A DNA stretch of 64,000 nt from assembly GCA_032622095.1 (NCBI GenBank), contig CP136065.1:96605343-96669342 (forward strand), in the 5' to 3' direction. The notes under the pieces were generated by a model. That model did not search any database. It saw only the letters and a program-made list of their open reading frames with translations, and was not told the origin of the DNA. The translations under genes and the position numbers were made by a program. Origin of the DNA: Siphonodentalium dalli. Its lineage: Eukaryota > Mollusca > Scaphopoda > Gadilida > Siphonodentaliidae. Shown piece after piece: positions 33,358 to 44,838 of this stretch. How positions within the stretch are numbered: position 1 is the first letter of the stretch; each line of letters starts with the position of its first letter.

Positions 33358-33485
33358 AGAAACATATATAGGTTGTTATACCTTATGGCCCATATGAGGC
33401 ATGATTGCGATGAATGGAACTAGAAACATATATAGGTTGTTAAACCTCACGGCCCATATGAGGCATGATTGCGATGAATGGAACT
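33358..33485. repeat. Tandem duplication, 64 bp x 2
   Basis: AGAAACATATATAGGTTGTT … GATGAATGGAACT is present at 33358 and again at 33422. Confidence 0.85.
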
Positions 33486-33609
33486 CCAAATATGTATATA
33501 TGTGGTAATGATAGAATATATAAGGTGTTTATGTTGCAGTTAAGCCATGTTTAATACTGTTACAGACATCATAATTGGCTTTTTAAAGTCATAAATAAAA
33601 TATTACATT

Positions 33610-33634
33610 GGGGGGGGGGGGGGGGGGGGGGGGG
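33610..33634. repeat. G25 homopolymer
   Basis: A run of about 25 G; a C-rich run follows near 33691. The length may not be exact. Confidence 0.85.
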
Positions 33635-33635
33635 T

Positions 33636-34653
33636 AAAAAAAGTTATTTTGGCTTTGGCAGTTTCGAACACCAACTCACAAGGCATACACCCCCCCCCAC
33701 CCACTGTTTGACAGTGGAATAATAACACGGACAAAAGTATGGTATGTTTTCATTATAATATGAATATGTACAAAAAACAAAACCTCACAAAGAACATGAT
33801 ATTAATCCTAAATCGGCCTCAAACATGTTGATATCAGAATCTGGGAGCAATGCTAATCTGAAATGACAGAGATTATCTATGGCTGAGCTTATAATAAAAC
33901 AATGTATAATATTGAATGTTATTTGTTCGTTGCAATTATGCCTGACATATCGATGAGTAGTCCAAGTTTTCCAAGTAGGTAGTGAAATTGGTAGGGATAA
34001 TACTGGTTTATGTCGTAGTATGGTTACCTTACTCTTCTATAGCAGACTTTAAGTGTAAATCATCCGCATATCTAAAACTACAAATAACGCAATAAAATGT
34101 CACAATTGTGAAATTAACCTAATTTATTCCATAAAAAACTTATTATTTGTTCTGAAATCCACATGAGTTGTCAACTTAAAGTATTAATTTAATGCGAAAA
34201 ATATATTTTATCCCAATGTTAACATAATTTCATTTGACCTCGCAAACTTCCCAACAGTTCAGGTATTCTATAGACCTAAACAAACAGATCAAATGTGACT
34301 TACTCCTAATTACACAGCATATTCTGTGTGCAATTTAACATAGGCAGTTAGATTATAATGCGTCACCTTTACTGTATGATATAACTCTTTACAATAGCAA
34401 TATCATTCAAATTTGTATCGATTTCTATGATAAAGTCGATTAAATTTGCAAAACAATCCTGCCATTAGATCTGGTCGTAAAGTCCACTATAGCAGTGTAA
34501 GTGTACTGTACTTCGATGTAAATCAGCATTATCCCTACCGATTTCGGCAGCTGGTTTATGTTGAAGGAAACATGGGGCAGAAACTTGAATAGAAAGGAGG
34601 GTTCTTATATAAGGACACAATACCAGTAGCTACTACATGAATGTCCCTTGTTA
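33636..34653. other. Non-coding stretch
   Basis: AT-rich; nothing recognised. Confidence 0.45.
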
Positions 34654-34864
34654 CAGTAATTCCCTAAATAATCGACGCTTAACCACAAAATAATTATGGG
34701 AAATTTTCAGGATTTAGTCGGAAATATGGCTTGTTGTCATTCATCGGAAAGCTCCCCATGAGAGCTTTCCGATGAATGGCAACAAGCCATATTTCCGACA
34801 AAATCCTGAAAAATTACCCTTAATTCTGCTGTGGTTAAGGAGTCGATTATTTAGGGCATTACTG
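34654..34864. mobile_element. Hairpin MITE, family CAGTAATG, full copy
   Basis: CAGTAATTCCC … GGGCATTACTG, flanked by TA. Both halves are near-perfect reverse complements, carrying GGATTTAGTCGGAAATATGG and its mirror. The TA duplication and short CAGT end suggest a Tc1/mariner-type non-autonomous element. Other copies: 44839, 52766, 53586, 57630. Confidence 0.85.
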
Positions 34865-35082
34865 TACATCAGTTGAAGCATGTCTAATTATATAGGTCTT
34901 GTCTTGTGAGGCACAATCAGTTGTCCGGAGATGACATGACAAGTGCAGTCTTTTCTGGATTCTTGCCCACAAATCCAAATGACATTAGTGTGTCAGTTCC
35001 TCTTGTAATTGAAGTAAAAACTAACTGAATGGTTCAGGTTTTTTCGTTTATAACGAAAATACCTTACAGCCATCAGGCCAGT

Positions 35083-35380
35083 TTAACCCTTTCTATACTA
35101 AATGGATTCTCCCACCAAGTGAAGAAAGTGTACAATGTAATGGTCTAGTATTGATTTTCAGGTATATAGGTAAATATAAGCAGACAACAGATAATAAAAG
35201 TGCAGATGGAGTCCTATTTATTGAGGGAAATGTTCAGATAATAAGTTCAACAAACGACCTGTGGTTTGCATCGGCCGAACAATATTTACCTTAACCTAGT
35301 AAGCCAGTGCATTCTCTTTTATATGCGAGGCTCCATATGGAAGACTCGCATATATAAGAGAATGCATTGGCACAGGGTTT
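35083..35380. mobile_element. Fragments of two TTAA-flanked MITE families
   Basis: 35083-35262 matches the left two-thirds of the 39926-40188 element (TTAACCCTTTCTATACT start). 35298-35380 is a small hairpin (GCATTCTCTTTTATATGCGA against its mirror) shared with the CCCTTTCATGA family at 37.4, 40.6, 41.4 and 45.1 kb. Confidence 0.6.
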
Positions 35381-35422
35381 CTGCAACATTTCAGGAAGCT
35401 CCAATTATGGAAGGGTTCACCT

Positions 35423-36502
35423 AGTATTCTCTTGCTTTTGTCATGTTTCCGGGAACAGAATAGATCAATTTGTATATAGATGCTGGTTATACCCAGCTTG
35501 TGATATTGGTTGGTATATAGATGCTGGTTATACACAGCTTGTGATATTGGTTGGTATGTAGATGCTGGTTGTACCCACCTTGTGATATTGGTTGATATGT
35601 AGATGCTGGTTATACCCAGCTTGTGATATTGGTTGGCATGTAGATGCTGGTTATACCCAGCTTGTGATATTGGTTGGTATGTAGATACTGGTTATACACA
35701 GCTTGTGATATTGGTGTGTATATAGATCCTGGTTATACCCAGCTTGTGATATTGGTTGGTATGTAGATGCTGGTTGTACCCAGCTTGTGATATTGGTTGG
35801 TATATAGATGCTGGTTATACCCAGCTTGTGATATTGGTTGGTGTATATATGCTGGTTATACCCAGCTTGTGATATTGGTTGGTGTATAGATGCTGGTTAT
35901 ACCCAGCTTGTGATATTGGTTGGTGTATATATGCTGGTTATACCCAGCTTGTGATATTGGTTGGTATATAGATGCTGGTTATACCCAGCTTGTGATATTG
36001 GTTGGTGTATATATGCTGGTTATACCCAGCTTGTGATATTGGTTGGTGTATAGATCCTGGTTATACCCAGCTTGTGATATTGGTTGGTATATAGATCCTG
36101 GTTATACCCAGCTTGTGATATTGGTTGGTATATAGATGCTGGTTATACCCAGCTTGTGATATTGGTTGGTATATAGATCCTGGTTATACCCAGCTTGTGA
36201 TATTGGTTGGTATGTAGATGCTGGTTGTACCCAGCTTGTGATATTGGTTGGTATATAGATGCTGGTTATACCCAGCTTGTGATATTGGTTGGTGTATATA
36301 TGCTGGTTATACCCAGCTTGTGATATTGGTTGGTGTATAGATGCTGGTTATACCCAGCTTGTGATATTGGTTGGTGTATAGATGCTGGTTATACCCAGCT
36401 TGTGATATTGGTGTGTATATAGGTGCTGGTTTTCCCAGCAGATATTTTATCAGTCTATTCTGATCCCAGAAACATGGCAAACGAAAGAGAATACTAGGTT
36501 TA
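35423..36502. mobile_element. Inverted-repeat cassette enclosing the minisatellite
   Basis: CCTAGTATTCTCTTGC…GAACAGAATAG at 35423-35464 is the reverse complement of CTATTCTGATC…GAGAATACTAGG at about 36455-36502, and the 41 bp array lies exactly between. A related short hairpin without any array is at 37375-37451. This resembles bivalve elements whose cores are tandem arrays; no transposase is present. Confidence 0.6.
35471..36440. repeat. 41 bp minisatellite, ~23 copies
   Basis: The unit GCTGGTTATACCCAGCTTGT plus GATATTGGTTGGTATATAGAT repeats about 23-24 times with few substitutions. Variants alternate (TATATAGATG, TGTATAGATG, TGTATATATG, TATAGATCC) in blocks, suggesting higher-order duplication. 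Each unit contains the small palindrome GCTGGTTATACCCAGC. The period is not a multiple of three, so it is not coding. Confidence 0.95.
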
Positions 36503-37068
36503 AATTGATTGATTGGGGTTTAATGTTGCTTTCAGCAACTAAGGCCATATCATAACATTGCCAGTTTTAGCAGAGGAATAAATCCACACTTACGGCTAAT
36601 CTAACAGTGAATGGCTGATAAACTCGTTGACCATGCGCGGCAAACCACCAGCCATCGGTGAGTAACTGGCAATTCCAACAGATAACGATTTAGAGTTACA
36701 AAGTCAATGATGGAAACAAGCCTTGAAATAGGGTGTCTGTCATTTGCAGAATGAGGTCCCCAGAGGGTGAATTTAGTGATGCTACCCCGCATAGCGGGCT
36801 AGCATCACCAAATTCACTATCTGGGGACCTCATTCTGCTTACAACTCAGCAGAATGAGGTTCCCAGAGTGTGAATTTGGTGATGCTAGCCCGCTATGCGG
36901 GGTAGCATCACTAAATTCACCCTCTGGGGACCTCATTCTTCAAATGACAGGCACCCTATTTCAAGGCTTGGATGGAAACATCTGGATTTGGAACCTCATC
37001 GCCAGCGCTGGCGGGAGAGATGGCATTGAGTTGAACCACTAACCGACTGAGCCACCGAGGCCTCAGGT
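36503..37068 (-). mobile_element. tRNA-headed SINE, split by a MITE
   Basis: On the minus strand the head at about 37063-37033 reads TGGCTCAGTCGGTTAGTGG (box A-like) and GGTTCCAAATCC at 36995-36984 fits box B, at tRNA-like spacing. The body continues after the 36717-36970 insertion through AACTGGCAA… and ends near TTGATTGATTGGGG (plus-strand view). It is probably one of the tRNA-derived SINE families of molluscs; the exact family is not verified. Confidence 0.5.
36717..36970. mobile_element. hAT-like palindromic MITE, compact copy, 8 bp TSD
   Basis: CAAGCCTTGAAATAGGG and CCCTATTTCAAGGCTTG form the ends. The flanks GATGGAAA at 36709-36716 and 36971-36978 are an exact 8 bp target duplication, the length typical of hAT elements. 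The interior contains two inverted modules of GAGGTCCCCAGAGGGTGAAT / TAGTGATGCTA. It is inserted in the SINE above. Confidence 0.8.
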
Positions 37069-37374
37069 ATAAATTCACCTGCAAATATATGATGCTGTGC
37101 CCCATAGTGTGACCATAGGTTCACTAACCATGAGTGGATATGATGCACCTCAAGAGTCTAGACAATTAATTTTGAAATGATATATTATTCAATGAATTGG
37201 AATCCTCCTGCACTTGTATTATCTTATTATCAGTCTGTCATCTGCAGAATTTTCCTGAGCACCCCTCCAAATTAATAATACAACAGTCCAATGTATACTT
37301 TTACAACTGAGCGGGAGAATATATTTAGTAAAGAAAGGGCTAAAGGGAATCATAATCTTTAAGCCTCAAATTGA

Positions 37375-37451
37375 ACCTAGTAATCTCTGCATTTTGTCAT
37401 GTTCCTTGGATAAAATCCAAGAAACCTAACAAAAGCAGAGAATACCAGGTT
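37375..37451. repeat. Short hairpin related to the minisatellite cassette
   Basis: CCTAGTAATCTCTGC…CCTTGGA pairs with TCCAAG…GCAGAGAATACCAGG. It matches the inverted ends at 35423 and 36502 but has no minisatellite inside. Confidence 0.6.
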
Positions 37452-37685
37452 TAATCCTTTCATGATGGGAGCAGTGCCAGTGCATTCTCTTATATATGGG
37501 AGTCTCCCATTGGGAGCCTCACATACAATGTATATAAGAGAATGCACTGGCTTACAAGATCAAGATAAATATTGTTAGGCCAATATAATGTATTCTCTTA
37601 TACATGTGAGGCTCCATATAGACTGCATTGGCACATGGTTTTCGCAAAATTTCAGGAAGATCCAGTTAGGGAAGGTTTAAATTCA
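37448..37685. mobile_element. CCCTTTCATGA-family MITE, eroded copy
   Basis: Starts TTTAATCCTTTCATGATGGG and ends near AAGATCCAGTTAGGGAAGG. It contains the paired GTGCATTCTC / GAGAATGCAC hairpin twice. TTAA ends are degraded. Confidence 0.65.
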
Positions 37686-37918
37686 ACTGTAGATATATGA
37701 TGTCATGCCCCATAGATTGACCATAGGCCTACTAGCCATGAGCAGGTCTTAAAATCCATCAGATGTTGTGAGAATCAACAGGGAATAAATACTTTTTACG
37801 AGAATCATGATTCTGATTCTCGTTGGATTTTTTTTATGAGTGAATGCGATGCACCTTGTGACACCATTTAAAAGTCTTTATATCATATATTATTCAATTG
37901 TGAAACAATACACTGCAT

Positions 37919-38263
37919 CAAACCCTGCAAATAGTGTGTATGCCATTTTCAGAATGAGATACCCAGAGGGTGAATTTAGAGATGCTATCATGGACAGTGG
38001 GCTAGCATCACCAATTCACCCTCCAGGGACCTCATTATATCCCACAATTAGCAGAAGATAAGACACATAATTGAGGTGACTAATGGGTGAGCATCAGCAA
38101 CTTCAACTGGGGAATTTCAATCGGATAATAGGTCTCCAATAGCATTTGAGGCCCAAGCAGAATGAGGTTCCCACATGGTGAATTTGGTGATGCTAGACTG
38201 CCATTAAACTCACCCTCTGGGGACCTCATTCTGCAATTGACAGACACACTATTTGCAGGCTTG
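37919..38263 (-). mobile_element. hAT-like MITE, longer copy, reverse orientation
   Basis: Ends CAAACCCTGCAAATAGTG and CACTATTTGCAGGCTTG. The central module is the reverse complement of that in the 55390-55823 copy. Flanks CACTGCAT and ACCCTGCAT are similar but not a clean duplication. Confidence 0.7.
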
Positions 38264-38454
38264 ACCCTGCATTCATATTAAAGTTTTTAGTTAAAATGGT
38301 GTACTCAAGACAAAACTGTTGAGCCTGGTTTCGATCGTGTGCCAGGCGTGATGTACTAGGTGTAAGTTTAGGCTTGAATGTTATTAGTCACTTTAACTCT
38401 AAACAGTTTGCAGGATATTTGATGGAAGGCAGGGTCACAACTGCAAAAATTAAG

Positions 38455-38645
38455 GCTATATTATGATATGATACAACTAACGATACATGATCAACAATAC
38501 ATTACATATCACGATACACTAAATTAGTGTACCCAAATCAATACCACCTGTATAATGATACACATGACATGAAATGATACGCATATTGTTTGAAAGTGTA
38601 TCGTGATACATTGAATTCATGATGAATCATTACAGCCCTAACAAA
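38455..38645. mobile_element. MITE-like repeat ending AGCCCTAAC (GTATCGTGATAC family)
   Basis: Contains many GTATCGTGATAC-like palindromes and ends ATCATTACAGCCCTAAC. Related copies lie around 53530-53760 and 58187-58918. Confidence 0.55.
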
Positions 38646-39289
38646 AACAATTTGATGATACAACGAGAGGCCGATCATGATCGGCAGATGTTAACCCATC
38701 CCTTGGCGATAGTAAATTACTATGATCGGAATCATAAATGAGAGCTTTGGTGTTGAATTATAGAGTATACTGTTATGTACTATTATAGACAAATGTACAT
38801 AACACAAATTATTGGAATTTATGGGTCACTCGCATTTATATAAGAGAATGCACTGGTACAGGATCTGTAATGCTTCACCACCACAGCCTTGGGTTAAATG
38901 TGAAAGGTGACCTATAGATCAAGATAAGCCACCTCACTGCTGACCCATTAATATCAATTATATAGCAGAGCTGTCAGCAAATCACAGGAATTGTTTATGT
39001 AGAGCGATATCTTCAGCTGTGCAAGGCAGCAAAGATGATCAAGTCTACTGTTAATATCATATGAGGTGTATTGTTGAATCTTTATTTTAAATTAGATACC
39101 ATAGCTTTCTTTATCAGATTATCTGCACATTGGCATAAGAGACATCAGAAAATAATATAGCCTTATCAATAGCGAAGTAGTCCAAAGGCATGGGATGGAA
39201 TTGGTGATTTGGATTTAATGTCGCTCCAAACAAATTTACCAGTACATAACACAAAGATTTTGGACCGATTTAAACAAATTTGGTGTGGT

Positions 39290-39650
39290 GACTCGGGGTA
39301 CCCTTGGCAGAGTTATAATGGTGTTAATTTTTCAAATTTTTTTAATTTAAAAAAAAAATTAGTTTTTAATTATTTAAAAAATATATATTTTATTATATAT
39401 TTTTTTTCATTTTCGAAAAAGGGCCATAACTCAGTTAAAAATAGTCCGATCAAACCCATATTCGAACTTGATTTTGTGCAGAGTAATTCATATACAAAAT
39501 TTGGTTCCGATCAGATAGAAAATATTTGAGTTATCGCACCATGCGTAAAGTGTCTACGGACAGACGGATGGTACGACAGACGGACGGACGCACGACGAGT
39601 AGTCGATCCGGAACACTATGTTTACCATACTATGGTGTGGGTAAACATAA
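39290..39650. repeat. Single GGGCCATAACTC-type unit with GACGGACGG tail
   Basis: GGGCCATAACTCAGTTAAAA … CATATTCGAACTTG … GACAGACGGACGG matches one unit of the 51.7-52.5 kb array. The left flank is highly A/T-rich. Confidence 0.6.
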
Positions 39651-39775
39651 AAATCGGACTTGGCACTGAAAGGGTTAAACCTCTTTGAAACAAGAAGAAA
39701 CAATGGATCTGTCATATGACAGAAGATAAAATCAATTCACAAAACTATGCAGGAAAGAGCACTCTACTAATAGTC

Positions 39776-40560
39776 AAGTTCCTTATGTCGAAGAGACTGG
39801 TCGCGCAATTTTGAAATGTTAAAAGCGATCTAAGAACAGATTCTATATCAACAGTAATGCCAATGGTCCAGTATGTCTACTTTCAGAGTCTTCATGTTTC
39901 CTGTAATTCAATTTGTGCATATTAACCCTTTCTATACTGAATGGATTCTCCCATTCAGTTATAAAAGTAAACATTGGAATGGTCTATTATTCATCTCGTG
40001 GAGTTTCTGGGAAAAATAAGCAGACAAATAATAAAAGTGCTGAAGGAGTACTATTTATTGAAGGGAAATGTTCAGATAACAAGTTCAACAAATGACTTTT
40101 AATATGGTTGTTTGTTGAACTTATTATTTGAACATTTCCTAAGAAAACTATTTGTTAATGAGTATTTGCCAATTTGGTATAGAAAGGTTTAACATATGCA
40201 TAATGGCACCATTTATCTAAAATATGAGATTCTCCATAGGGTTCAATGTAAAAATTTTGATTGCAACTATGGCCAGCAAGAATCAACTGATTGCACTGGT
40301 CACATCCAAATTTTCAATAATATGTCTGAGGATCATATAGTCATACTCAAATTTCAAATTGCTCTGTTCATCATATGGCAAATGGCGCCATCTATCATTT
40401 TCTAAAAATACCAAAAAAAAAACACTCTCTAAATTATGTGGACCCCATCTTAGGCCGACCCTCCAAAATTCAAGAATGGAAACAAGTCAATCTTGCAAAT
40501 AGACCTACTGGACATAGAAATTTTATTTTCACATCACAAACTGTGAAATGACATGAACTG
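39776..40560. repeat. Dispersed repeat interrupted by a TTAA element
   Basis: The left part (39776-39921) matches the 26.6 and 27.2 kb copies; the right part (40193-40560) matches 32.1-32.57 kb. The 39926-40188 MITE separates them, so one longer repeat unit was split. Confidence 0.6.
39926..40188. mobile_element. TTAA-flanked MITE, CCCTTTCTATAC family, complete
   Basis: CCCTTTCTATACTGAATGG and CCAATTTGGTATAGAAAGGT are imperfect inverted ends, flanked by TTAA on both sides (39922-39925, 40189-40192). A TTAA target and CCCTTT end fit the piggyBac superfamily. Inside, GTTGAACTTATTATTTGAAC mirrors TTCAGATAACAAGTTCAAC. Confidence 0.8.
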
Positions 40561-40574
40561 AATCCTAATATTAA

Positions 40575-40829
40575 CCCTTTCATGAAGGGAGCTGCGCTGG
40601 TGCATCATTAAAGACCCTGTGACAGCACATTATCATATATATATGAGTCTCTCGTAGGGAGCCTTGCATATATTAGAGAATGCACTGGCTTACAAGATCA
40701 AGGTAAATATTGTTAAGCAAATGCATTCTGTTATATATGTGAGGCGCCCTATGGCTGACTCGCATATATAAGAGAATGCATTGGCACAGGTTTTTCGCAA
40801 AATTTCAGGAAGCTCCAGTCATGAAAGGG
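40575..40829. mobile_element. TTAA-flanked MITE, CCCTTTCATGA family, complete
   Basis: CCCTTTCATGAAGGGAGCT … AGCTCCAGTCATGAAAGGG, flanked by TTAA (40571-40574, 40830-40833). The interior has two hairpins with CATATATNAGAGAATGCA. A piggyBac-like non-autonomous element. Confidence 0.82.
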
Positions 40830-41447
40830 TTAACTGTTGTCTCTCTTCCTCATCTTTGATACAGATCATTCGTAGAAATAAATAGCAGAACACAATGCGC
40901 ATCTTAATCGAGATTCTTTTATCCAATGAGCTGTGGACGGTGCAAGGACATATTTTGCGAGAGTGAAGCTTGAGCGAAATGTAACTATGCGCCATCTGCA
41001 ACGAGTTTGATTAAAGATTCTCGATAAAGAGGCAAGTTGTGTTTAGTATTTATTCTACACCGTTGTGTAAAATAAGTTCAATCCATGACTGTCACCTTCA
41101 TTGATACTATAGCTACATGTACCTTTATTGTGATTTAAGTCTGATGAATAATCACCAATGATCGGGGCATCACCAAAAGTGGATCATTGACGTAATGTAC
41201 ATCATCGTCCTTGGTAACAATGTCAACAAGATTAGTTCTGGCTTGTATTCCGCTGGAGTTATACAATAATATGTATTCAATGGTGGGATTCCGTTGAATA
41301 CATGTGGCTCACGTCAATCATGGTCAATGGGTGTGGAATAAAGTAATAATACTATGTCAGAAACACCAGCAAAAAGCACTCTCAGTAGAAATTGTTATTT
41401 AAAGTTTTTCGCCACACATTTAATAAAAAAAAAAAAAAAATGTTTAA

Positions 41448-41692
41448 CCCATCCATGACTGGAGCTTCCTGGAGATTTGCCAAACCCTGTGCCAATGCAT
41501 TCTCTTTTATATCCGAGTCTCTCACAGGTAGACTCACATATATAAGAGAATAAACAATATTTACCTTGACCTTGTAAGCCAGTGCATTCTCTTATATATG
41601 TGAAGCTCCCTATGGGAGACTCACATATATAAGAGAATGCACTGACACAGGATCTTTAATGCTGCAGCAGCGCAGCTCCCGTCATGAAAGGG
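41448..41692. mobile_element. TTAA-flanked MITE, CCCTTTCATGA family, complete
   Basis: CCCATCCATGACTGGAGCT … AGCTCCCGTCATGAAAGGG with TTAA at 41444-41447 and 41693-41696. Same interior hairpins as the 40575 copy but in reverse orientation. Confidence 0.82.
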
Positions 41693-41696
41693 TTAA

Positions 41697-42928
41697 AAAT
41701 ACAACCCTACTAAAGCAGTAATACTGTGAGTCTGGATATACTGGTACTAGTATGACAGCAGGCCCTAAGAGATTTCTGATTTCACAGTAAAAAAATCAAT
41801 GATATATTAAATTGTTAAGATTAATGACCATAATGTAGCAAAGAAGTGTCACAGTAAGGAGTAAATGTTTGTGATTTTAAAGGGACATGGCTAAATCGAA
41901 CCCCAATATTATGTATACATAATTTGGTAAGAGGTATTTCAAAACATACCTACATGAAAGATTTCCAAACAAACTCGTTGAAATAGCTTTAAACAAATGT
42001 GATTTGATTCTGAAATTTTTCGGTGAATTTGAAATTGTCTTGTCACGTAAATTAATGCACCAAAATGCAAAGTTTGTCAGATTGCAACTGTTATGGTACT
42101 ACGTAATTTTTATGATTAAAATGAAGAGAAAGCAGTGCATGGAGTTAGAATAGTTTCCAGTTATAATGCAATATACATGTACCTCTTCCGGACAGTAGCA
42201 CATTATATCATAAATTCATTTTCATTATAATTACCATGTTGTTTGCACCGTTCACAGAGCATACAAGTGAATTTTGCACTAATCCATGGTTCAAATTCAT
42301 TCATTTGTTGCATATATTCTGTTAAGTATAATAGGAGATGGTCCCATAAATGGCTGGATTTAGTGTACAGTACCCATTTAAGATATTGAAAACCATTATC
42401 TGTTTGTATAATCGCAGGAGTGTTTTAACATTCAAAGTAATATGATGACCATTTGTTGTAATTTCCAAGAAATTTGGAGCCCTAAAACCCTCTAGAATAT
42501 AAATGTTACCACCTCAAGTTCTCTCACGCAGGTAACTGGTATCAAAAGATGGTCACAGCCAAAATATTGTTGGTGATGAAATCATTAATGGTATGTTGTT
42601 AGCTCTTCAAAATATTGATCGTAATATTGTTATACATAAATAGCAAACTGGAAGACCATGCAAAATCATATTGTAACTACCATATAAATATAAATAACTG
42701 TATTCCATTATTCAGTATTTCTGCTATCAAAGCACAGCCAATAGAAGAAAATTCAAATGACCATAGTGTGTACAGGTCAACATAATTTTATTTTTCTGGG
42801 CTGTGACTTCTATTTCAAATTGATGAGGGAGGCCGATATTTGCATTTATTTATCTCTGACAAATTATTTTTGTGAGTGGGTAGGCATTTCTATAAATTTA
42901 TAGAAGGTATAAATTAATGGCGTCTCTT
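41697..42928. other. Non-coding stretch
   Basis: Nothing recognised beyond AT-rich DNA. Confidence 0.45.
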
Positions 42929-43031
42929 ATTCAGTAGACACCTAATATGGCAAATATACTGAATCATATACTGAAAATTATTCAGTAGACACCTAATATG
43001 GCAAATATACTGAATCATATACTGAAAACTG
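42929..43031. repeat. Tandem duplication, 51 bp x 2
   Basis: ATTCAGTAGACACCTAATAT … ATACTGAAAA occurs at 42929 and 42980, identical. Confidence 0.9.
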
Positions 43032-43739
43032 CTGGCCATCACATTTATCAAGTATTTCAAATTCACAGTTTAAATAGTACTGAAAGTTGTGTGGATAAAT
43101 ATTAATCATGAGGTCCTGGATAAGAATAAATAATGCTTCAATTAAGTTTAAGATGTTGTAACCAAAAAGATTGAAGGTAAGTTTACTATAATGCAGTGAA
43201 TGCACTGCATGGCCTTTTTGGTCACAACTGCTTAAACTTAATCAAAACAAGAGTTATTTAAATAGATTAGGCTGCAACTTGGATAGTCTCTTCAACATCA
43301 AATCAGTATCAAGCATGCCCATAGCTACATTTATACTCTTGAGTGCCAAGTAGCAGTACATGGTTGAATAATAGTACAGGGTGGGCAAAACTAAAAAACA
43401 GAAAAGGATGGAATAACAGTGCTTTAGAATTTTCATTCGCGACATGGCTAGAGTTACGGTATTAATGTTACAAACTGATCCACTCTGTACAGTACTATTA
43501 TTCTTATAGATATAAAAGTGCAGTGTTTTCGTTTTGGTTATGATGTAATTTGTTTCCCCAATCTCGATATTCACACCACAGTTTTTTCACTCCCAACAGT
43601 GTCCCATTGAATATTTTTGGATTGTTTCACAGATTTTCACAGCCAAAAATACGTACAGGGCGAAATAACAACCATACATGTGGGAAATTCATCTAGACAT
43701 TGATAAGCGTACCAGTATGCTTATTTGGTATTCAAGAGT

Positions 43740-43745
43740 TTTATT
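43740..43745 (-). terminator. Candidate polyadenylation signal of the CBX-like gene
   Basis: AATAAA on the minus strand, about 300 bases past the stop codon at 44048. Position is reasonable; motif only. Confidence 0.4.
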
Positions 43746-44047
43746 ATTATTCAACTACTGCTTGAAATTGTAAAATAAACTAGTTGTCTGTACCAATCAG
43801 GTTTAAGTTCTCACAATTCATACATTTGAAATACTTTAGTGTAGATACAAGAAGCCATTTTGGACAAAGTGCCTGCACCAATTGTAGCTATAACTGAAAT
43901 CATAAAACAACAGCCAATGGAAATGCAAAACTGGCCTATCTAAAAAAAAAAACAAGTTGACCATAGACATGGAAAATCGAGAACAACCTATAATAAATAT
44001 GCCAGCACTGGAAATAAAGACTAGGCAGACTATGACCAACACACGCG

Positions 44048-44815
44048 TTAACCCTCAGAATCCCGGTCTCTAAAGAACCCAGAATCAGAGGGGCTTTCTC
44101 TAATCGTTATGGTAACCCTGTCTCCGGAAGTCACATCTGTGATAGAAACATTGTCAAGCGTTGGTTTAATTTCTGGTGGCGGCGACCAGTAATTCTTCTT
44201 AATCTCATAAGGATTTGGCAAACTAGATTTCCGTTTTTCAGCTATTTTCACTTTCAACAATTCAGTCGATATCTTCAGCTTGCGTTCTTTTTTCAGAGCT
44301 TTGTTTTTAATATGAAGAGCTCTGATATCTGCGAGTCGTTTCCTCTTTAAAAGAGTTTTCTCAGCGAGAGTTTCAGCATCTAAAGGAATTTTCACTTTAT
44401 TTTTCGAACCTTTTGGCCTTCCTGGCCCAGGCCTTCCAGTAACAGGCCTCAGAGCTGTCATAATTGAACGGTCTGGAATAGGATTTTTCCTCGGTCTACC
44501 CACAGGCCGTTTCATTTTGGAAGGACCTAATGTATCTAGAACACGTAGTGGTTTTATCTTGAGAGAATAACTCCTCTTAGTTACAGAAATCGGAATTAAC
44601 TTGTTTGTTTTAACAGGCATTACCGGTATCGCTTTAACAGTTTGAGTTTTCTCCGGTTTCTCCAGAATAACAGCTTCTTGAGTCTTCTTTGGTATAACAG
44701 CTGCTGAGGATGTTGAGGGTCGCGAATCAATGGACAACACACTGTCTGACTTATCTGCTTCCTCCGATTCTTGTTCATGTTCACTTTCCGATCCAGTTTC
44801 TACTTTTGGGGGCTC
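44048..44815 (-). CDS. Polycomb CBX-type protein, last coding exon
   Basis: The minus-strand exon begins after TTTAATTTTTTTCAG and reads EPPKVETGSESEHE… in phase 0, matching the phase left by the 52955-53027 exon. It encodes 255 residues: an acidic Ser/Glu stretch, two AT-hooks (KRPVGRPRKNP and GRPGPGRPKGSKNK), a Lys-rich helix segment, and a C-terminal NVSITDVTSGDRVTITIRES followed by GFFRDRD. That tail is the Pc/C-box by which Polycomb CBX proteins join PRC1 by binding RING1. With the chromodomain exons upstream the protein would bind methylated H3K27 on chromatin. The long AT-hook-bearing linker recalls CBX2. TAA stop at 44048-44050. Confidence 0.9.
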   Translation of the reverse strand, partial: EPPKVETGSESEHEQESEEADKSDSVLSIDSRPSTSSAAVIPKKTQEAVILEKPEKTQTVKAIPVMPVKTNKLIPISVTKRSYSLKIKPLRVLDTLGPSKMKRPVGRPRKNPIPDRSIMTALRPVTGRPGPGRPKGSKNKVKIPLDAETLAEKTLLKRKRLADIRALHIKNKALKKERKLKISTELLKVKIAEKRKSSLPNPYEIKKNYWSPPPEIKPTLDNVSITDVTSGDRVTITIRESPSDSGFFRDRDSEG

Positions 44816-44838
44816 CTGAAAAAAATTAAATTGATATA

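Noticed and set aside
33610-33634. G-quadruplex regulatory element
   Set aside because: A plain G homopolymer with no gene nearby; length uncertain, so nothing beyond a simple repeat is supported.
35471-36440. CRISPR array
   Set aside because: Units are contiguous 41 bp repeats without unique spacers, in a eukaryotic context; it is a minisatellite.
43836-44042. Small membrane protein downstream of CBX
   Set aside because: Hydrophobic content follows from A/T-rich DNA in the 3' untranslated region; no supporting signals.
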